Below are positions 7,975 through 17,215 of a DNA stretch of 64,000 nucleotides, piece by piece (positions within the stretch are counted from its first letter, which is position 1; each line of letters starts with the position of its first letter). Source of the DNA: Cyanobium sp. NS01 (GTDB lineage Bacteria; Cyanobacteriota; Cyanobacteriia; PCC-6307; Cyanobiaceae). Below the pieces are notes generated by a model. That model made no database searches and was not told the origin of the DNA. It saw only the letters and a program-made list of their open reading frames with translations. The stretch covers positions 1,364,001 through 1,428,000 of the forward strand of contig NZ_CP047940.1 of the NCBI RefSeq assembly GCF_014280235.1. Direction: 5' to 3'. The position numbers and the translations under genes were made by a program.

Positions 7975-8913
7975 TCAGGCCGCGGCGCTGCCCTCCGCCA
8001 CGGGCTCCACGGCAAAGGGCAGGGCCATGGCCTCCCGGGCACTCAGGCGCCGCGTCCAGGCGCCGGCCACGGGGTTGTTCCAGCGGAATCCGGCCTGCTT
8101 GGCCTGATGACGTTCCGCATAGGGCAGCTGGGCCCGGAACAGCTGCCTCGGTTCCAGGGCTGCCTCGAGCAGGGGCTCCAGATCGTCGCAGCGGGCGAAC
8201 ACCTCCGCCAGGTAGATGCAGTCGGTGAGCGCCCGGTGGGCGGCCCACACCGGCACCCCATAGGCGAGGGCCAGATCGCGCACCGAGGGGCTGGGCCGCA
8301 GCTGACGCTCGGCCGGCCAGCGGATATCGTCCATGGAGCAGATCCAGGGCAGCGCCAGCTCCGGCAGCTCCTGACGGCCAAACCACTGCCGATCGAAGCG
8401 GGCGTTGTGGGCCAGGGCCGCATCGGCGTGGGCCGCCATCGCTTCGAAGCAGGCCAGGCCCTGCCGCCAGGGCTGGGGCAGCCGGGTGATGGCCGGGGCG
8501 ATGCCATTGATCGCCTCGGCCGGATTGCTGTGGGCCGGCAGCAGGAAAGACACCTGGTTGAGCACAGCCCGGCCGCTCACGTGAAACAGAATGGCCCCCA
8601 CCTCGAGGCAGACGTGCTCGCGGGGATCCAGCCCGCTGGTTTCGGTGTCAAGGATCAGCAGAAACTCGGGCACAGCCCGCTGTTCCCCTGAAGGCCCTCG
8701 GTCCAGTTGCGGTTCGGGTTCGGGTTCGGCGCTCGGCAGCAGCTGCAGCTCGGCCTCAGGGCCCCGAGCTGGTGTGGGCTCAGGCTCTGCGCAAGCGGGA
8801 GCAGCCAGCAGACTCCCCAGCAGGTCCTGCTGCTGCCACAGGCTGTCCTGTTCCGGAGGAGGTCCACTCACAGGGCTGGCGGTCGCGCCCCTCCATCCTC
8901 CCAGCCCCGGCAA
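7975..8913 (-). CDS. DnaQ/DEDD-type 3'-5' exonuclease
   Basis: 312 residues from a TTG at 8913. Residues 84-240 are an exonuclease domain of the DNA polymerase III epsilon kind. The ExoI motif is LILDTETSGL (Asp89 and Glu91), ExoII is AHNARFDRQW, and ExoIII is HRALTDCIYL, with the His five residues before the Asp. A C-terminal segment, YAERHQAKQAGFRWNN to WTRRLS, is typical of small cyanobacterial exonucleases. The N-terminal 80 residues are low-complexity and include a Glu-Pro repeat, so the true start could be later. There is no polymerase or ligase domain. Role in repair or nucleotide turnover is inferred. Confidence 0.88.
   Translation of the reverse strand: MPGLGGWRGATASPVSGPPPEQDSLWQQQDLLGSLLAAPACAEPEPTPARGPEAELQLLPSAEPEPEPQLDRGPSGEQRAVPEFLLILDTETSGLDPREHVCLEVGAILFHVSGRAVLNQVSFLLPAHSNPAEAINGIAPAITRLPQPWRQGLACFEAMAAHADAALAHNARFDRQWFGRQELPELALPWICSMDDIRWPAERQLRPSPSVRDLALAYGVPVWAAHRALTDCIYLAEVFARCDDLEPLLEAALEPRQLFRAQLPYAERHQAKQAGFRWNNPVAGAWTRRLSAREAMALPFAVEPVAEGSAAA
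8711..8728. repeat. Short tandem repeat inside the exonuclease gene
   Basis: Three copies of the hexamer GGTTCG on the plus strand. On the coding strand they give the Glu-Pro repeat in SAEPEPEPQ. A likely slippage site in a nonconserved linker. Confidence 0.8.
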
Positions 8914-8963
8914 GCGATGAGCCCCTGCCGCTGCTTAGGGTCTGGGCACCACGACTGCTGACC

Positions 8964-9422
8964 ATGGGTGTTGCCGTCGGCGATCGGGCCCCCCTGATCG
9001 CCCTCCCCGACCAGAGCGGCTGCGAGCGGCGCAGCGACCAGCTGGGGGGCCGGGCCCTGGTGCTGTTCTTCTACCCCAAGGACGACACCCCTGGCTGCAC
9101 CATGGAGGCCTGTGCCTTCCGCGACAGCTTCGCCGACCTGCAGGCCCTCGGCGCCGAGGTGTGGGGCGTGAGTGGCGATGACGCCGCCAGCCACAGCCGC
9201 TTCGCCCAGCGCCACAACCTCCCCTACCCGCTGCTGGTGGATCAGGGCAATGCCCTGCGCAAGGCCTACGGGGTACCGAGCGTGCTGGGCCTGCTGCCCG
9301 GCCGGGTCACCTATGTGATCGATGGGGCGGGGGTGGTGCGCCACCAGTTCAACAACCTGCTCGATGGCCCAGCCCATCGCCGCGAGGCCCTGCAGGCCCT
9401 GCAGGCGCTGCAGCCGACCTAG
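8964..9422 (+). CDS. bcp: Peroxiredoxin of the PrxQ/Bcp family
   Basis: 152 residues from the ATG at 8964. Thiol peroxidase that reduces H2O2 and organic peroxides using thioredoxin. The motif FFYPKDDTPGCTMEACAFRD contains the peroxidatic cysteine (TPGCT) and a second cysteine five residues later (EACAF), the atypical two-cysteine arrangement of PrxQ. The typical VWGVSGDDAASHSRFAQRHNLPYPLLVD follows. Length is normal for the family. It is divergent from the exonuclease and 30 bp upstream of the DUF1350 gene, which is probably on the same transcript. Confidence 0.96.
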   Translation: MGVAVGDRAPLIALPDQSGCERRSDQLGGRALVLFFYPKDDTPGCTMEACAFRDSFADLQALGAEVWGVSGDDAASHSRFAQRHNLPYPLLVDQGNALRKAYGVPSVLGLLPGRVTYVIDGAGVVRHQFNNLLDGPAHRREALQALQALQPT

Positions 9423-9452
9423 AGAGCCCACCACCGACACGGAGCGAGCGCC

Positions 9453-10220
9453 ATGGCGCCCTGGCAACAACGGGACAAGCTCTGGTGCCTGGAGCCGGCG
9501 GGCAGGCCCCGCGGTCTGATCGAGTTCATCGGGGGCAGCTATCTGGCCGCCAGCCCCCAGCTCAGCTATCGCCGCCTGCTGGAGGCCCTGGCCGCCCAGG
9601 GCTGGCGGGTGCATGCCTGGAGCTACGTGCCGGGCTTCGACCACCAGGCCCAGGCCAATCAGGCCTGGCGCCTGTTTCGGCTCAGCCGGGCCGGCGACGG
9701 CGCCCTGCTGGAATCGGCGGCGGCGGCCCGGCTGCCGGTGCTGCGCCTGGGCCACAGCCTCGGCTGCAAGCTGCACCTGCTGGCGCCGGATGGCGGCCGC
9801 CGCAACGCCGCTCTGGTGGCCCTGAGCTTCAACAACTTCTCAGCCGAGCGCTCCGTGCCGCTGCTGGCGGAACTCGGCCAGCAGCTGCGCTTCCGCAGTG
9901 AGTTCAGCCCCTCGCCGGAGCAGACGCTGAGCCAGATCAGCGCCACCTATCTGCAGCCCCACAACCTGCTGGTGCGCTTCAGCCGCGACGGCATCGACCA
10001 GAGCAGCCGCCTGCTGGGGGTGTTGCAGGCCCGTGCCGGCGACGACTCCACTCTGCTGGAGCTGCCCGGCGACCACCTGACGCCGGCCAGCGGTGGCCTG
10101 CGCAAGCAGGTGCTCGGGGCCTGGGCCGATGATCCGGCCCGCCAGCGGGGCATGGAGCGGCTGGTGGGGCAGATCAGCAGCTGGAGTGACGCCGTGGCCA
10201 CCCGCCTGGCGCGAAGCTGA
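9453..10220 (+). CDS. DUF1350 family alpha/beta-hydrolase-like protein
   Basis: 255 residues from the ATG at 9453, with a GGAGCGAG ribosome-binding stretch upstream. It matches the DUF1350 family of cyanobacteria and plastids: GLIEFIGGSYLAASPQLSYRRLLE near the start, then LGHSLGCKLHLL, a nucleophile-elbow-like GHSLG. SFNNFSAERSVPL, which is characteristic of the family, follows. A later GDHLTP has the position of a catalytic His. The substrate is unknown. It follows prxQ by 30 bp on the same strand and converges with acs. Confidence 0.87.
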   Translation: MAPWQQRDKLWCLEPAGRPRGLIEFIGGSYLAASPQLSYRRLLEALAAQGWRVHAWSYVPGFDHQAQANQAWRLFRLSRAGDGALLESAAAARLPVLRLGHSLGCKLHLLAPDGGRRNAALVALSFNNFSAERSVPLLAELGQQLRFRSEFSPSPEQTLSQISATYLQPHNLLVRFSRDGIDQSSRLLGVLQARAGDDSTLLELPGDHLTPASGGLRKQVLGAWADDPARQRGMERLVGQISSWSDAVATRLARS

Positions 10221-10240
10221 GGGCCTATCGGCCCGGAGCC

Positions 10241-12208
10241 TCACACCCGCAGCTGATCGAGCACGGAGCGGTCCTCCAGGGTGGAGGTGTCGCCACTCAC
10301 CTCCTGGCCCGCCGCCAGGGAGCGCAGGATGCGCCGCATGATCTTGCCGCTGCGGGTCTTGGGAAGGGCATCGCTGAAGCGGATGTCATCGGGGCGGGCG
10401 ATCGGGCCGATTTCCTGGCCCACGTGGGCGCGCAGCTCAGCCACCAGGGCCTGGTCGCCGGCGCGCCCGCTTTCGAGGGTCACGAAGGCCACCACCCCCT
10501 CGCCCTTGAGGTCATCGGGCCGGCCCACCACGGCGGCTTCCGCCACGGCCGGATGGCTCACCAGGGCCGATTCGATCTCCATCGTGCCCAGGCGGTGACC
10601 GCTCACATTGATCACGTCATCGACGCGGCCCATCACCCAGAAGTAGCCGTCGGCATCGCGGCGGGCACCGTCGCCAGCGAAGTAGAGCCAGGAGCCGTCG
10701 GCCGGGCGGATCTCCTCCCAGTAGCTCCTGCGGAAGCGCTCCGGGTCGCCGTGGACCGTGCGCATCATCCCCGGCCAGGGGCGCCGCACCGCCAGGTAGC
10801 CGCCGGCATCGGCGGGCTGAGACACCCCCTCATGGTCCACCACATCGGCCACGATGCCCGGCAGGGGCAGGGTGCAGGAGCCGGGCTTGGTGGGGGTGGC
10901 CCCCGGCAGCGGGCTCACCATCACCCCACCGGTCTCGGTCTGCCACCAGGTGTCCACCACCGGGCAGCGGTTGCCGCCGATCACCTCCCGATACCACATC
11001 CAGGCCTCGGGGTTGATCGGCTCGCCCACCGTGCCGAGGATCCTGAGGCTGCTCATGTCGTGCTGATCGGGCACCTCGCGTCCGCTCTTCATGAAGGCCC
11101 GGATCGCCGTGGGGGCCGTGTAAAAGAGGGTCACCCGGTGCTTCTCGATCACCTCCCAGAAGGCACCCGGCTTGGAAGGACGCGGTGCCCCCTCGTACAT
11201 CACCGTGGTGGCGCCGTTGGAGAGGGGCCCGTAGACGATGTAGCTGTGGCCCGTGATCCAGCCCACATCGGCGGTGCACCAGTGGATGTCGTCCTCGCGC
11301 AGGTCGAAGATCCACTGGAAGGTGAGATGGGCCCAGAGGTTGTAGCCGGCGGTGGTGTGTACCACCCCCTTGGGCTTGCCGGTGGAGCCGGAGGTGTAGA
11401 GCACGAACAGCCGGTCTTCGCTGGCCATCGGCTCGGCCGGGCAGCTGTCGGCCTGGGGATCCACCAGCTCCTGCCACCATTCATCCCGCCCCGGCTCCAT
11501 GGCGCAGTTCTCGCCCGTGCGCCGCACCACCAGCACATGCTCAACGCTGGGGGCGGCACCGCCCGCCAGGGCCGCATCCACCGCCGGCTTGAGGGCCACG
11601 GGCTTGTCCTTGCGGAAGCCGCCGTCGGCGGTGATCACCAGCTTCACGTCGCCGTCGATCAGCCGGTCGCGCAGGGCCTCGGCCGAGAACCCCCCGAACA
11701 CCACCGAATGGGGTGCCCCGATGCGAGCGCAGGCCAGCATGGCGATGGCCGCCTCCGGCACCATCGGCATGTACAGGGCCACCAGATCGCCCTTGCCGAT
11801 GCCGAGGGCCTTGAGGGCATTGGCCGCCCGGCACACCGCCCCATGCAGCTCGCGGTAGCTGAAGCGGCGGGTATCGCCGGGCTCTCCCTCCCAGATCAGG
11901 GCCGTCTTGTCGGCCCGGGGCCCCGCCAGGTGGCGGTCGAGGCAGTTGTAGCTGAGGTTGGTGCGGCCACCCTCGAACCAGCGGGCAAAGGGCGGATCGC
12001 TCCAGTCGAGCACCGTGTGGAACGGCTCGAACCAGTGCAGGTGCTCGCGGGCCTGCCGGCCCCAGAAGCCATCCGGATCCGCCTCCACCTCGGCCACGAG
12101 ATCGCGGTAGGCCTGCATGGAACCGATCCCAGCGCTGGCGGCCAGCTCTGCCGGCGGCGCAAAGACCCGCTCCTCGTGGAGCACCGATTCGATCGTGACC
12201 TCAGACAT
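10241..12208 (-). CDS. acs: Acetyl-CoA synthetase
   Basis: 655 residues from the ATG at 12208. It makes acetyl-CoA from acetate, ATP and CoA through acetyl-AMP, as a cytoplasmic salvage route. The N-terminal ACS domain ([22 protein letters not shown]) is followed by the AMP-binding P-loop [20 protein letters not shown], the acetate-pocket segment [19 protein letters not shown] and WWQTETGG. The C-terminus contains [12 protein letters not shown], whose lysine is the regulatory acetylation site in this family. Full length. It starts 19 bp from a divergent small gene, so the promoters overlap or lie inside that gene. Confidence 0.98.
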   Translation of the reverse strand: MSEVTIESVLHEERVFAPPAELAASAGIGSMQAYRDLVAEVEADPDGFWGRQAREHLHWFEPFHTVLDWSDPPFARWFEGGRTNLSYNCLDRHLAGPRADKTALIWEGEPGDTRRFSYRELHGAVCRAANALKALGIGKGDLVALYMPMVPEAAIAMLACARIGAPHSVVFGGFSAEALRDRLIDGDVKLVITADGGFRKDKPVALKPAVDAALAGGAAPSVEHVLVVRRTGENCAMEPGRDEWWQELVDPQADSCPAEPMASEDRLFVLYTSGSTGKPKGVVHTTAGYNLWAHLTFQWIFDLREDDIHWCTADVGWITGHSYIVYGPLSNGATTVMYEGAPRPSKPGAFWEVIEKHRVTLFYTAPTAIRAFMKSGREVPDQHDMSSLRILGTVGEPINPEAWMWYREVIGGNRCPVVDTWWQTETGGVMVSPLPGATPTKPGSCTLPLPGIVADVVDHEGVSQPADAGGYLAVRRPWPGMMRTVHGDPERFRRSYWEEIRPADGSWLYFAGDGARRDADGYFWVMGRVDDVINVSGHRLGTMEIESALVSHPAVAEAAVVGRPDDLKGEGVVAFVTLESGRAGDQALVAELRAHVGQEIGPIARPDDIRFSDALPKTRSGKIMRRILRSLAAGQEVSGDTSTLEDRSVLDQLRV

Positions 12209-12227
12209 CGCCATGGCAGCAGTCAGG

Positions 12228-12698
12228 ATGCATTCTGAGCTGCGACGCCCCGACCCAGAGGAACAGCCACTGCCACCAGCAGGATCCACTGAAGCGGCCA
12301 GTGCCCACCCTTACCAGGCCCGCGGCATTGTGTATTCCACCTACGGCAACCATGCCGTGAGCGGGCACGCCTGGGGGTTCTGGTACCTCCGCACCAGCAA
12401 GAGGGTGTGGTTCCGGGTGGATCGCGGGGCGGTGAAAGGTCTGCAGCCCGTGTTCACCTACAACGGCCGGGTCATCCTGCACAGGAGCGAGCTGGCCAGG
12501 GGCCCGGCCCAGTCTTCCCAGGGCAGCGGCCCACCCGTGGTCTGGGGGCACTACCTCGGCAGCGACTGGGCCGAGGGTCCCAAGAACACCCAGCTCTCTC
12601 TACTGATCTGGACCCGCTGGAGCTGGCTCCACCCCGAGGCCTGTGGCCAGCCGGGGCGGTTTGCAGTGTCGTTCAGCCGGCCGGCGCCAGCGCCGTGA
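12228..12698 (+). CDS. Hypothetical protein, unknown function
   Basis: 156 residues from the ATG at 12228; ATG 12213 is also possible. A proline-rich N-terminus is followed by a segment rich in Trp, Tyr and Gly, such as [21 protein letters not shown] and [11 protein letters not shown]. This looks like a beta-rich fold. There is no signal peptide or membrane helix and I recognise no family. The reading frame has strong G/C third-position bias and aromatic content unlike shadow frames, which supports it as a gene. It is divergent from acs and 27 bp upstream of the HAD gene. Confidence 0.62.
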   Translation: MHSELRRPDPEEQPLPPAGSTEAASAHPYQARGIVYSTYGNHAVSGHAWGFWYLRTSKRVWFRVDRGAVKGLQPVFTYNGRVILHRSELARGPAQSSQGSGPPVVWGHYLGSDWAEGPKNTQLSLLIWTRWSWLHPEACGQPGRFAVSFSRPAPAP

Positions 12699-12725
12699 GG
12701 GCAACCCCCCTGAGAGAATGGCGCC

Positions 12726-13391
12726 ATGAACCGTCCCGCGGCCTGCCTGTTCGATCTCGACGGGCTCCTGCTCGACACCGAACCGCTCCATGCCAGGGCC
12801 TGGCAGGAGGCCGCCAGCCGCTTCGGCCGACCCCTGAGCCCCGAGGAGCTGAGCAGCCTGCGGGGACGGCGCCGCCTGGACTGCGCCGAGCAGGTGTGCG
12901 CCTGGATCAGCGCCAGCCCCAACGCCAGCCCAGCTGCCAAGCCCGCTGTGGCCGAACTGCTGGCCGTGCGCCAGCCGATCGCGGAGGCCCTGCTGGTGCA
13001 GGCCCCTCCGATCCAGGGAGCCCCGCAGCTGTTGCAGCGCTGCCGCGAGCGGGCGATCCCGATGGCGCTGGTGACCAGCAGCGCCGAAGCCTCCGTGGCG
13101 CTCAAGTGCGCCCCCCACGACTGGCTGGGCGGCATGAAGACCTGCGTCTATGGCGATGACCCCGAGCTCAGCGCCGGCAAACCGGCGCCTGATCCGTTCC
13201 TGATGGCAGCGCAACGTCTCGGGGTGCCGAGTTGCGACTGCTGGGCCTTCGAGGACTCCCTTGCCGGCAGCCAGGCGGCCCTGGGGGCCGGCTGCCAGGT
13301 GTATGTGCTGCTGCCCGATGGAGCCCTCAGGGAGCACTATCCAGCGGCAGTGCAGTGCCTGCGCTCACTCGAGGACGTGCTGCTCGAGTAG
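12726..13391 (+). CDS. HAD-superfamily hydrolase, beta-phosphoglucomutase/phosphatase-like
   Basis: 221 residues from the ATG at 12726. Motif I is FDLDGLLLDTEPLH, with the nucleophile Asp10 and acid/base Asp12. Motif II is LVTSSAE, motif III is GKPAPDPF, and motif IV is FEDSLAGSQAALGAG. The helical cap lies between motifs I and II. The family includes sugar-phosphate phosphatases and beta-phosphoglucomutases. The substrate cannot be assigned. The gene stands between an unknown plus-strand gene and the convergent sds. Confidence 0.92.
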   Translation: MNRPAACLFDLDGLLLDTEPLHARAWQEAASRFGRPLSPEELSSLRGRRRLDCAEQVCAWISASPNASPAAKPAVAELLAVRQPIAEALLVQAPPIQGAPQLLQRCRERAIPMALVTSSAEASVALKCAPHDWLGGMKTCVYGDDPELSAGKPAPDPFLMAAQRLGVPSCDCWAFEDSLAGSQAALGAGCQVYVLLPDGALREHYPAAVQCLRSLEDVLLE

Positions 13392-13419
13392 CTCTGCTGG
13401 GGGATCAGTGCGCAGGTGA

Positions 13420-14391
13420 TCAGTAGAGCCGGCTGAGCACAAAATCCGGCAGACCTCGCAGGGCACTGCGCGGCTCGGATGGGGCCAGCCAGTCGATCGA
13501 CTCGGCCGCCTCCCGCGCAAACTGCTCCGCCAGGGCCCGGGAGCGGGGGATGGCCTCGCAGCCCCGCACCAGGTCCAGGGCCTGGTCGAGATCGTCGTCC
13601 TCGGAGAACTCGCGCTCGATCAACCCCGCCAGGGCAGGCCGCTCCTGCAGGGCGTAGAGCACCGGTGCCGTGAGGTAGCCGGAGGCGAGATCGCTGGCGG
13701 CGGGCTTGCCCAGCTGCTGGTCGCTGCCGGTGAAGTCGAGGATGTCATCCACCACCTGGAAGGCCAGGCCGAGCTGGCGGCCGAACCGGTAGAGATCGTC
13801 CAGGTGGCTGGGGGGAAGGGCCGAGAGCACGCCGGCGGCCCGGGCGCTGTTGGCGATCAACGAGGCCGTTTTGCAGTAGCTCTTCTCGAGGTAGCTCTCG
13901 AAGCTCTGGGTGGTGTCGTAGCGGAACAGGCCCTGCTTCACCTCGCCATCGGCCAGATCCATGATCACGCGGCTGAGCAGCTTCACCACGTCGAGGTCGT
14001 CGAGGTTGGCGAGGTGCCAGCTGGCCTGGGCGAAGAGGAAGTCTCCGGCCAGCACGGCCACGCGGTAGTTGAAGCGGCTGTGCACGGTGTCCACGCCGCG
14101 GCGGGTGGCCGCCTCGTCCACCACGTCGTCGTGGACGAGGGAGGCGGTGTGGATCATTTCGGTGATCTCAGCCAGCCTCCGGTGGCGCGGCGTGAGCTCC
14201 CCATCCGGAGCCACCGCCCGCGAGAGCAGCAGCACGATGCCCGGCCTCAATCGCTTGCCGCCTGCGGCGAACAGGTGCTCGGCCGCCGCTTGAAGAATGG
14301 GATGCCCCGCGCCGATGAGGCTGCGCAGATCCGAGAGCAGGGTGTCGAGATCGGCCTCCACCGGCTGGAGCAGCTCTGCAACCGTTGCCAC
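13420..14391 (-). CDS. sds: Solanesyl (long-chain polyprenyl) diphosphate synthase
   Basis: 323 residues from a GTG at 14391. It makes the C45-type side chain of plastoquinone from IPP and FPP/GGPP. The first aspartate-rich motif is HDDVVDEAATRRG (residues 87-99) and the second is VVDDILDFTG, preceded by GGKRLRP for IPP binding. Small residues ahead of the first motif (TASLVHDD) fit a long-chain product. The gene lies 23 bp after murI on the same strand, an order common in cyanobacteria. Confidence 0.95.
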   Translation of the reverse strand: MATVAELLQPVEADLDTLLSDLRSLIGAGHPILQAAAEHLFAAGGKRLRPGIVLLLSRAVAPDGELTPRHRRLAEITEMIHTASLVHDDVVDEAATRRGVDTVHSRFNYRVAVLAGDFLFAQASWHLANLDDLDVVKLLSRVIMDLADGEVKQGLFRYDTTQSFESYLEKSYCKTASLIANSARAAGVLSALPPSHLDDLYRFGRQLGLAFQVVDDILDFTGSDQQLGKPAASDLASGYLTAPVLYALQERPALAGLIEREFSEDDDLDQALDLVRGCEAIPRSRALAEQFAREAAESIDWLAPSEPRSALRGLPDFVLSRLY

Positions 14392-14414
14392 ATCACCTCC
14401 GCCGTGCCGAGATC

Positions 14415-15239
14415 CTAGAAGGCACGTGCTGCCGTCCGCAGGTCCACCCGCTCCACGGCGGGGCGATGACCCAGCCAGTCCTCAGCGCCGGCGGCGAAGG
14501 TGTCTGGACAGCCGGTCACGCAGAGGCGGGAACGCTGCTGCAGCGGCAGCACCAGCTCGCTGCGGCGCTCCACCTCCGGCGATTCGCCGAGGCTGCCGAG
14601 CAGGGGGCCGAGCCGCTCCACCACCGCCAGGGCCGGATCCACCAGTTCCACCCCCGCCGGCAGCAGTTCGGTGAGCAGGGGCCGCAGCAGGGGGTAGTGG
14701 CTGCAGCCCAGCACCACCATGTCCACCTCGGCGGCCAGCAGCGGTGCCAGGTAGGCCTGAGCCACCCGACGCAGGACATCGGAATCGCGGTGGCCAGCCT
14801 CGATCAGGCCCACGAACTCCGGGCAGCCCACCTCGGTGACCACGGCCATGGGGCGGCTGGCATGGATGGCCCGGCGGTAGGCACCGCTGGCGGCGGTGGC
14901 GGGGGTGGCCAGCACGCCCACCCGATCACTTTTGATCACAGTGGCCACGCTGTCAATCAGCCCGAGCACCGGCACGGCGGCCTCGGAAACGGCCACGTCC
15001 AGCGCCAGGGCGTTGCAGGTGTTGCAGGCCATCACCAGCACCCCCACCTCCTCGGCCCGCAGCCACCGCACCACCTCGGCGGCGATCTGCCGGATCTCCT
15101 CCGGGCTGCGGCTGCCATAGGGCACCCGGGCCGTGTCCCCCAGGTAGAGACAGCGGGAGTGGGGATGCCGTTCCGTGACCCGGCGCAGCACCGTGAGCCC
15201 GCCGACGCCACTGTCGAACAGGCCCACGAGCAGCTCCAT
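14415..15239 (-). CDS. murI: Glutamate racemase
   Basis: 274 residues from the ATG at 15239. It supplies D-glutamate for peptidoglycan. The N-terminal FDSGVGGLTVLR holds the active-site Asp9. The two catalytic cysteines are Cys72 in MACNTCNA and Cys179 in VLGCSHYPLL. The usual family forms are CNTAS and GCTHYP, so both loops carry small substitutions next to intact cysteines. The start overlaps the stop of amiC by one base, so the two peptidoglycan genes are translationally coupled. Confidence 0.96.
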   Translation of the reverse strand: MELLVGLFDSGVGGLTVLRRVTERHPHSRCLYLGDTARVPYGSRSPEEIRQIAAEVVRWLRAEEVGVLVMACNTCNALALDVAVSEAAVPVLGLIDSVATVIKSDRVGVLATPATAASGAYRRAIHASRPMAVVTEVGCPEFVGLIEAGHRDSDVLRRVAQAYLAPLLAAEVDMVVLGCSHYPLLRPLLTELLPAGVELVDPALAVVERLGPLLGSLGESPEVERRSELVLPLQQRSRLCVTGCPDTFAAGAEDWLGHRPAVERVDLRTAARAF

Positions 15240-16354
15240 CAGCGCCCCCCCAGGAACTGCAGGATGCCCGTGGCCAGCGCCATGGCGAGGCGGCGGCGAT
15301 GGGAGGGATCGGCCAGGCGCGGCGCGTCGAAGGCCCCGGTGACAAAACCCATCTCCACCAGGGAGGCCGGCATCACGGTGCGGCGGATCACGAAGAAGCG
15401 GCCGGCCTTGACGCCCCGATCCGGCGAACCCGGTGACACAGCCATCATCTGGGCCTGCAGCAACCGCGCCAGGCGCAGCGACCGACCTCCGGAGAAATAG
15501 AAGGTCTCAACGCCGTTCACATCCGGGCGGGCCATGCTCAGGGCGTTGGCGTGGATGCTCACGAACGCATCGGCACCCACGCGGTTGGCCAGCGCCACCC
15601 GCGGCGGCAGGTCCACATCCACTTCCGAGGTGCGGGTCATCACCACGTTCACGCCGCGGGCCTGCAGCAGGCGGGCCACCTGCAGCGACACGTCGAGCAC
15701 GATGTCGGTTTCGCGCAGGCCGCGGATCCCGACAGCGCCGGGGTCCGGGCCTCCGTGGCCGGGGTCGATCACCACCCGGAAACGGCCGCGGGGCACCACG
15801 GGCAGGCCGTCGGCGGAGAGAGGTGTGCTGGCCGTCGGGAAGGCGGGGCCGGGCCTCGAGGCGATCGGGGTGCGGCGGTCCACATCCCCCTCGCCCAGGC
15901 CCAGCAGCACCGGCCGGCTCAGACCCTTGAACTCCAGTTTCCAGCGGTCCGAGGCGGTGCCCACCAGGCGCAGGTCCGCAGGGTCGAGCTGGGTGCCCGG
16001 TCTGAACTCCACCACGATCCGGGTGGTGGTGGGCGTGGGCTTGCCGATCCGCACCTCGCGCACATCGCCGCTGCCGCGGATCGAGCGGGAGCGGGAAGGA
16101 GCCCCCGGCAGATCCACCCACACCCGCGGGCCGCGCAGCCGTGTGCCGTCTTCAAAGAAGGCCTGCAGCCGCACATTGGGGCTGGTGCGCAGCTCCAGGG
16201 CACCCTGACGGGTGATCCGCCAGGCGGCCAGGCTCGAGGCTAGGGCCGGCAGGTCGGCGAGCACCAGGGCCACGGCCAGCAGCAGCCGCAGCAGGCCGAG
16301 GCGTCGCGGGGACCTGGCGCTGCCGGAGCGCCTCAGTGGCATGGGGGCCGCCAC
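15239..16354 (-). CDS. amiC: N-acetylmuramoyl-L-alanine amidase with AMIN domain
   Basis: 371 residues from a GTG at 16354; ATG 16342 is possible. An N-terminal signal segment (LGLLRLLLAVALVLADLPALAS) is followed by an AMIN domain around residues 45-150 for envelope targeting. The C-terminal Amidase_3 domain has zinc ligands in VIDPGHGGPDPGA, a Glu in LRETDIVLD, a His in FVSIHANA, and the catalytic Glu in SLVEMGFVT. It cleaves peptide stems from septal peptidoglycan. The gene abuts the amidase gene nit upstream and overlaps murI downstream. Confidence 0.95.
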   Translation of the reverse strand: MAAPMPLRRSGSARSPRRLGLLRLLLAVALVLADLPALASSLAAWRITRQGALELRTSPNVRLQAFFEDGTRLRGPRVWVDLPGAPSRSRSIRGSGDVREVRIGKPTPTTTRIVVEFRPGTQLDPADLRLVGTASDRWKLEFKGLSRPVLLGLGEGDVDRRTPIASRPGPAFPTASTPLSADGLPVVPRGRFRVVIDPGHGGPDPGAVGIRGLRETDIVLDVSLQVARLLQARGVNVVMTRTSEVDVDLPPRVALANRVGADAFVSIHANALSMARPDVNGVETFYFSGGRSLRLARLLQAQMMAVSPGSPDRGVKAGRFFVIRRTVMPASLVEMGFVTGAFDAPRLADPSHRRRLAMALATGILQFLGGR

Positions 16355-17173
16355 TCAGAACAGGGCCGGACGACGGTGCTGCAGGCTCGGCATCTGAGCC
16401 CTGACCCGCTCGCCGTGGCGTGGGTCAACCGGGGCCACCGCCAGACCGGGCGCATCGCCGGCATCGGCCAGCACCGTGCCCCAGGGGTCGATCACCAGGG
16501 CATGGCCATGGCTCTGGCGGCGGCCGTAGTGGTGGCCCGTCTGGGCCGGGGCCAGCACGTAGGCGGTGTTTTCGATCGCCCTGGCCTGCAGCAGCACCTG
16601 CCAGTGATCCTTGCCGGTGAAGGCCGTGAAGGCGGCGGGCACCATCAGCAGATCGGCGCCGGCCCCGGCCAGGTGGCGGTAGAGCTCAGGAAAGCGCACG
16701 TCGTAACAGATGGAGATGCCGATGCGACCCAGCCCCGGCACCGCCACAACCGGGGGCAGCTCGGTGCCGGGACGCACCGTGGCCGACTCGCGGTAGGTGT
16801 TGCCGTCCGGGAGGTCCACGTCGAACAGGTGGATCTTGTCGTAGCGGGCCAGCAGCTGGCCCTCGGTGCCCACCAGTTCCGCCCGGTTCAGGGTCTGGCC
16901 GTCCCCGGCCGGCACGGGGAAGCCCCCACCCAGCAGGGTCACCTGGTAGCGGCGCGCCATGGTCACCAGAAAGCTGCTGCAGCGCTGCCCCAGGCTGGGG
17001 GCCAGCTCCAGACGCAGCTCGTCGTCTCCCATGAAGGCGAAGTTCTCGGGCAGACCCACCAGCTCGGCCCCACGCCGGGCGGCCAGCTCGATCTGTTCCT
17101 CGGCGGCGGCGAAGTTGTCGTCCGGGACCGGAGTGCTGGTGAGCTGCACCGCTGCCGCCAGATAACTGCTCAC
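16355..17173 (-). CDS. Nit-family carbon-nitrogen hydrolase (deaminated glutathione amidase-like)
   Basis: 272 residues from a GTG at 17173. The nitrilase-superfamily triad is Glu43 (LPENFAF), Lys113 (YDKIHLFDVDL) and Cys156 (ISICYDVRFPE). The YDKIHLFDVDLPDG segment and the RFPELYRHLAGAGADLL region match the Nit1/NitA group, which repairs deaminated glutathione, rather than plant nitrilases. An omega-amidase role is the main alternative. The stop codon is immediately followed by the amiC start. comB lies 42 bp upstream. Confidence 0.93.
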   Translation of the reverse strand: MSSYLAAAVQLTSTPVPDDNFAAAEEQIELAARRGAELVGLPENFAFMGDDELRLELAPSLGQRCSSFLVTMARRYQVTLLGGGFPVPAGDGQTLNRAELVGTEGQLLARYDKIHLFDVDLPDGNTYRESATVRPGTELPPVVAVPGLGRIGISICYDVRFPELYRHLAGAGADLLMVPAAFTAFTGKDHWQVLLQARAIENTAYVLAPAQTGHHYGRRQSHGHALVIDPWGTVLADAGDAPGLAVAPVDPRHGERVRAQMPSLQHRRPALF

Positions 17174-17215
17174 CTGATGCCGAAAAAGAATCGCCGCACT
17201 GTAAGGGCCTCCCCC

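Noticed and set aside
17174-17215. T-rich stretch (TTCTTTTT on the minus strand) between comB and the Nit-family gene as a terminator
   Set aside because: No stable stem immediately precedes it; the genes seem to be one operon.
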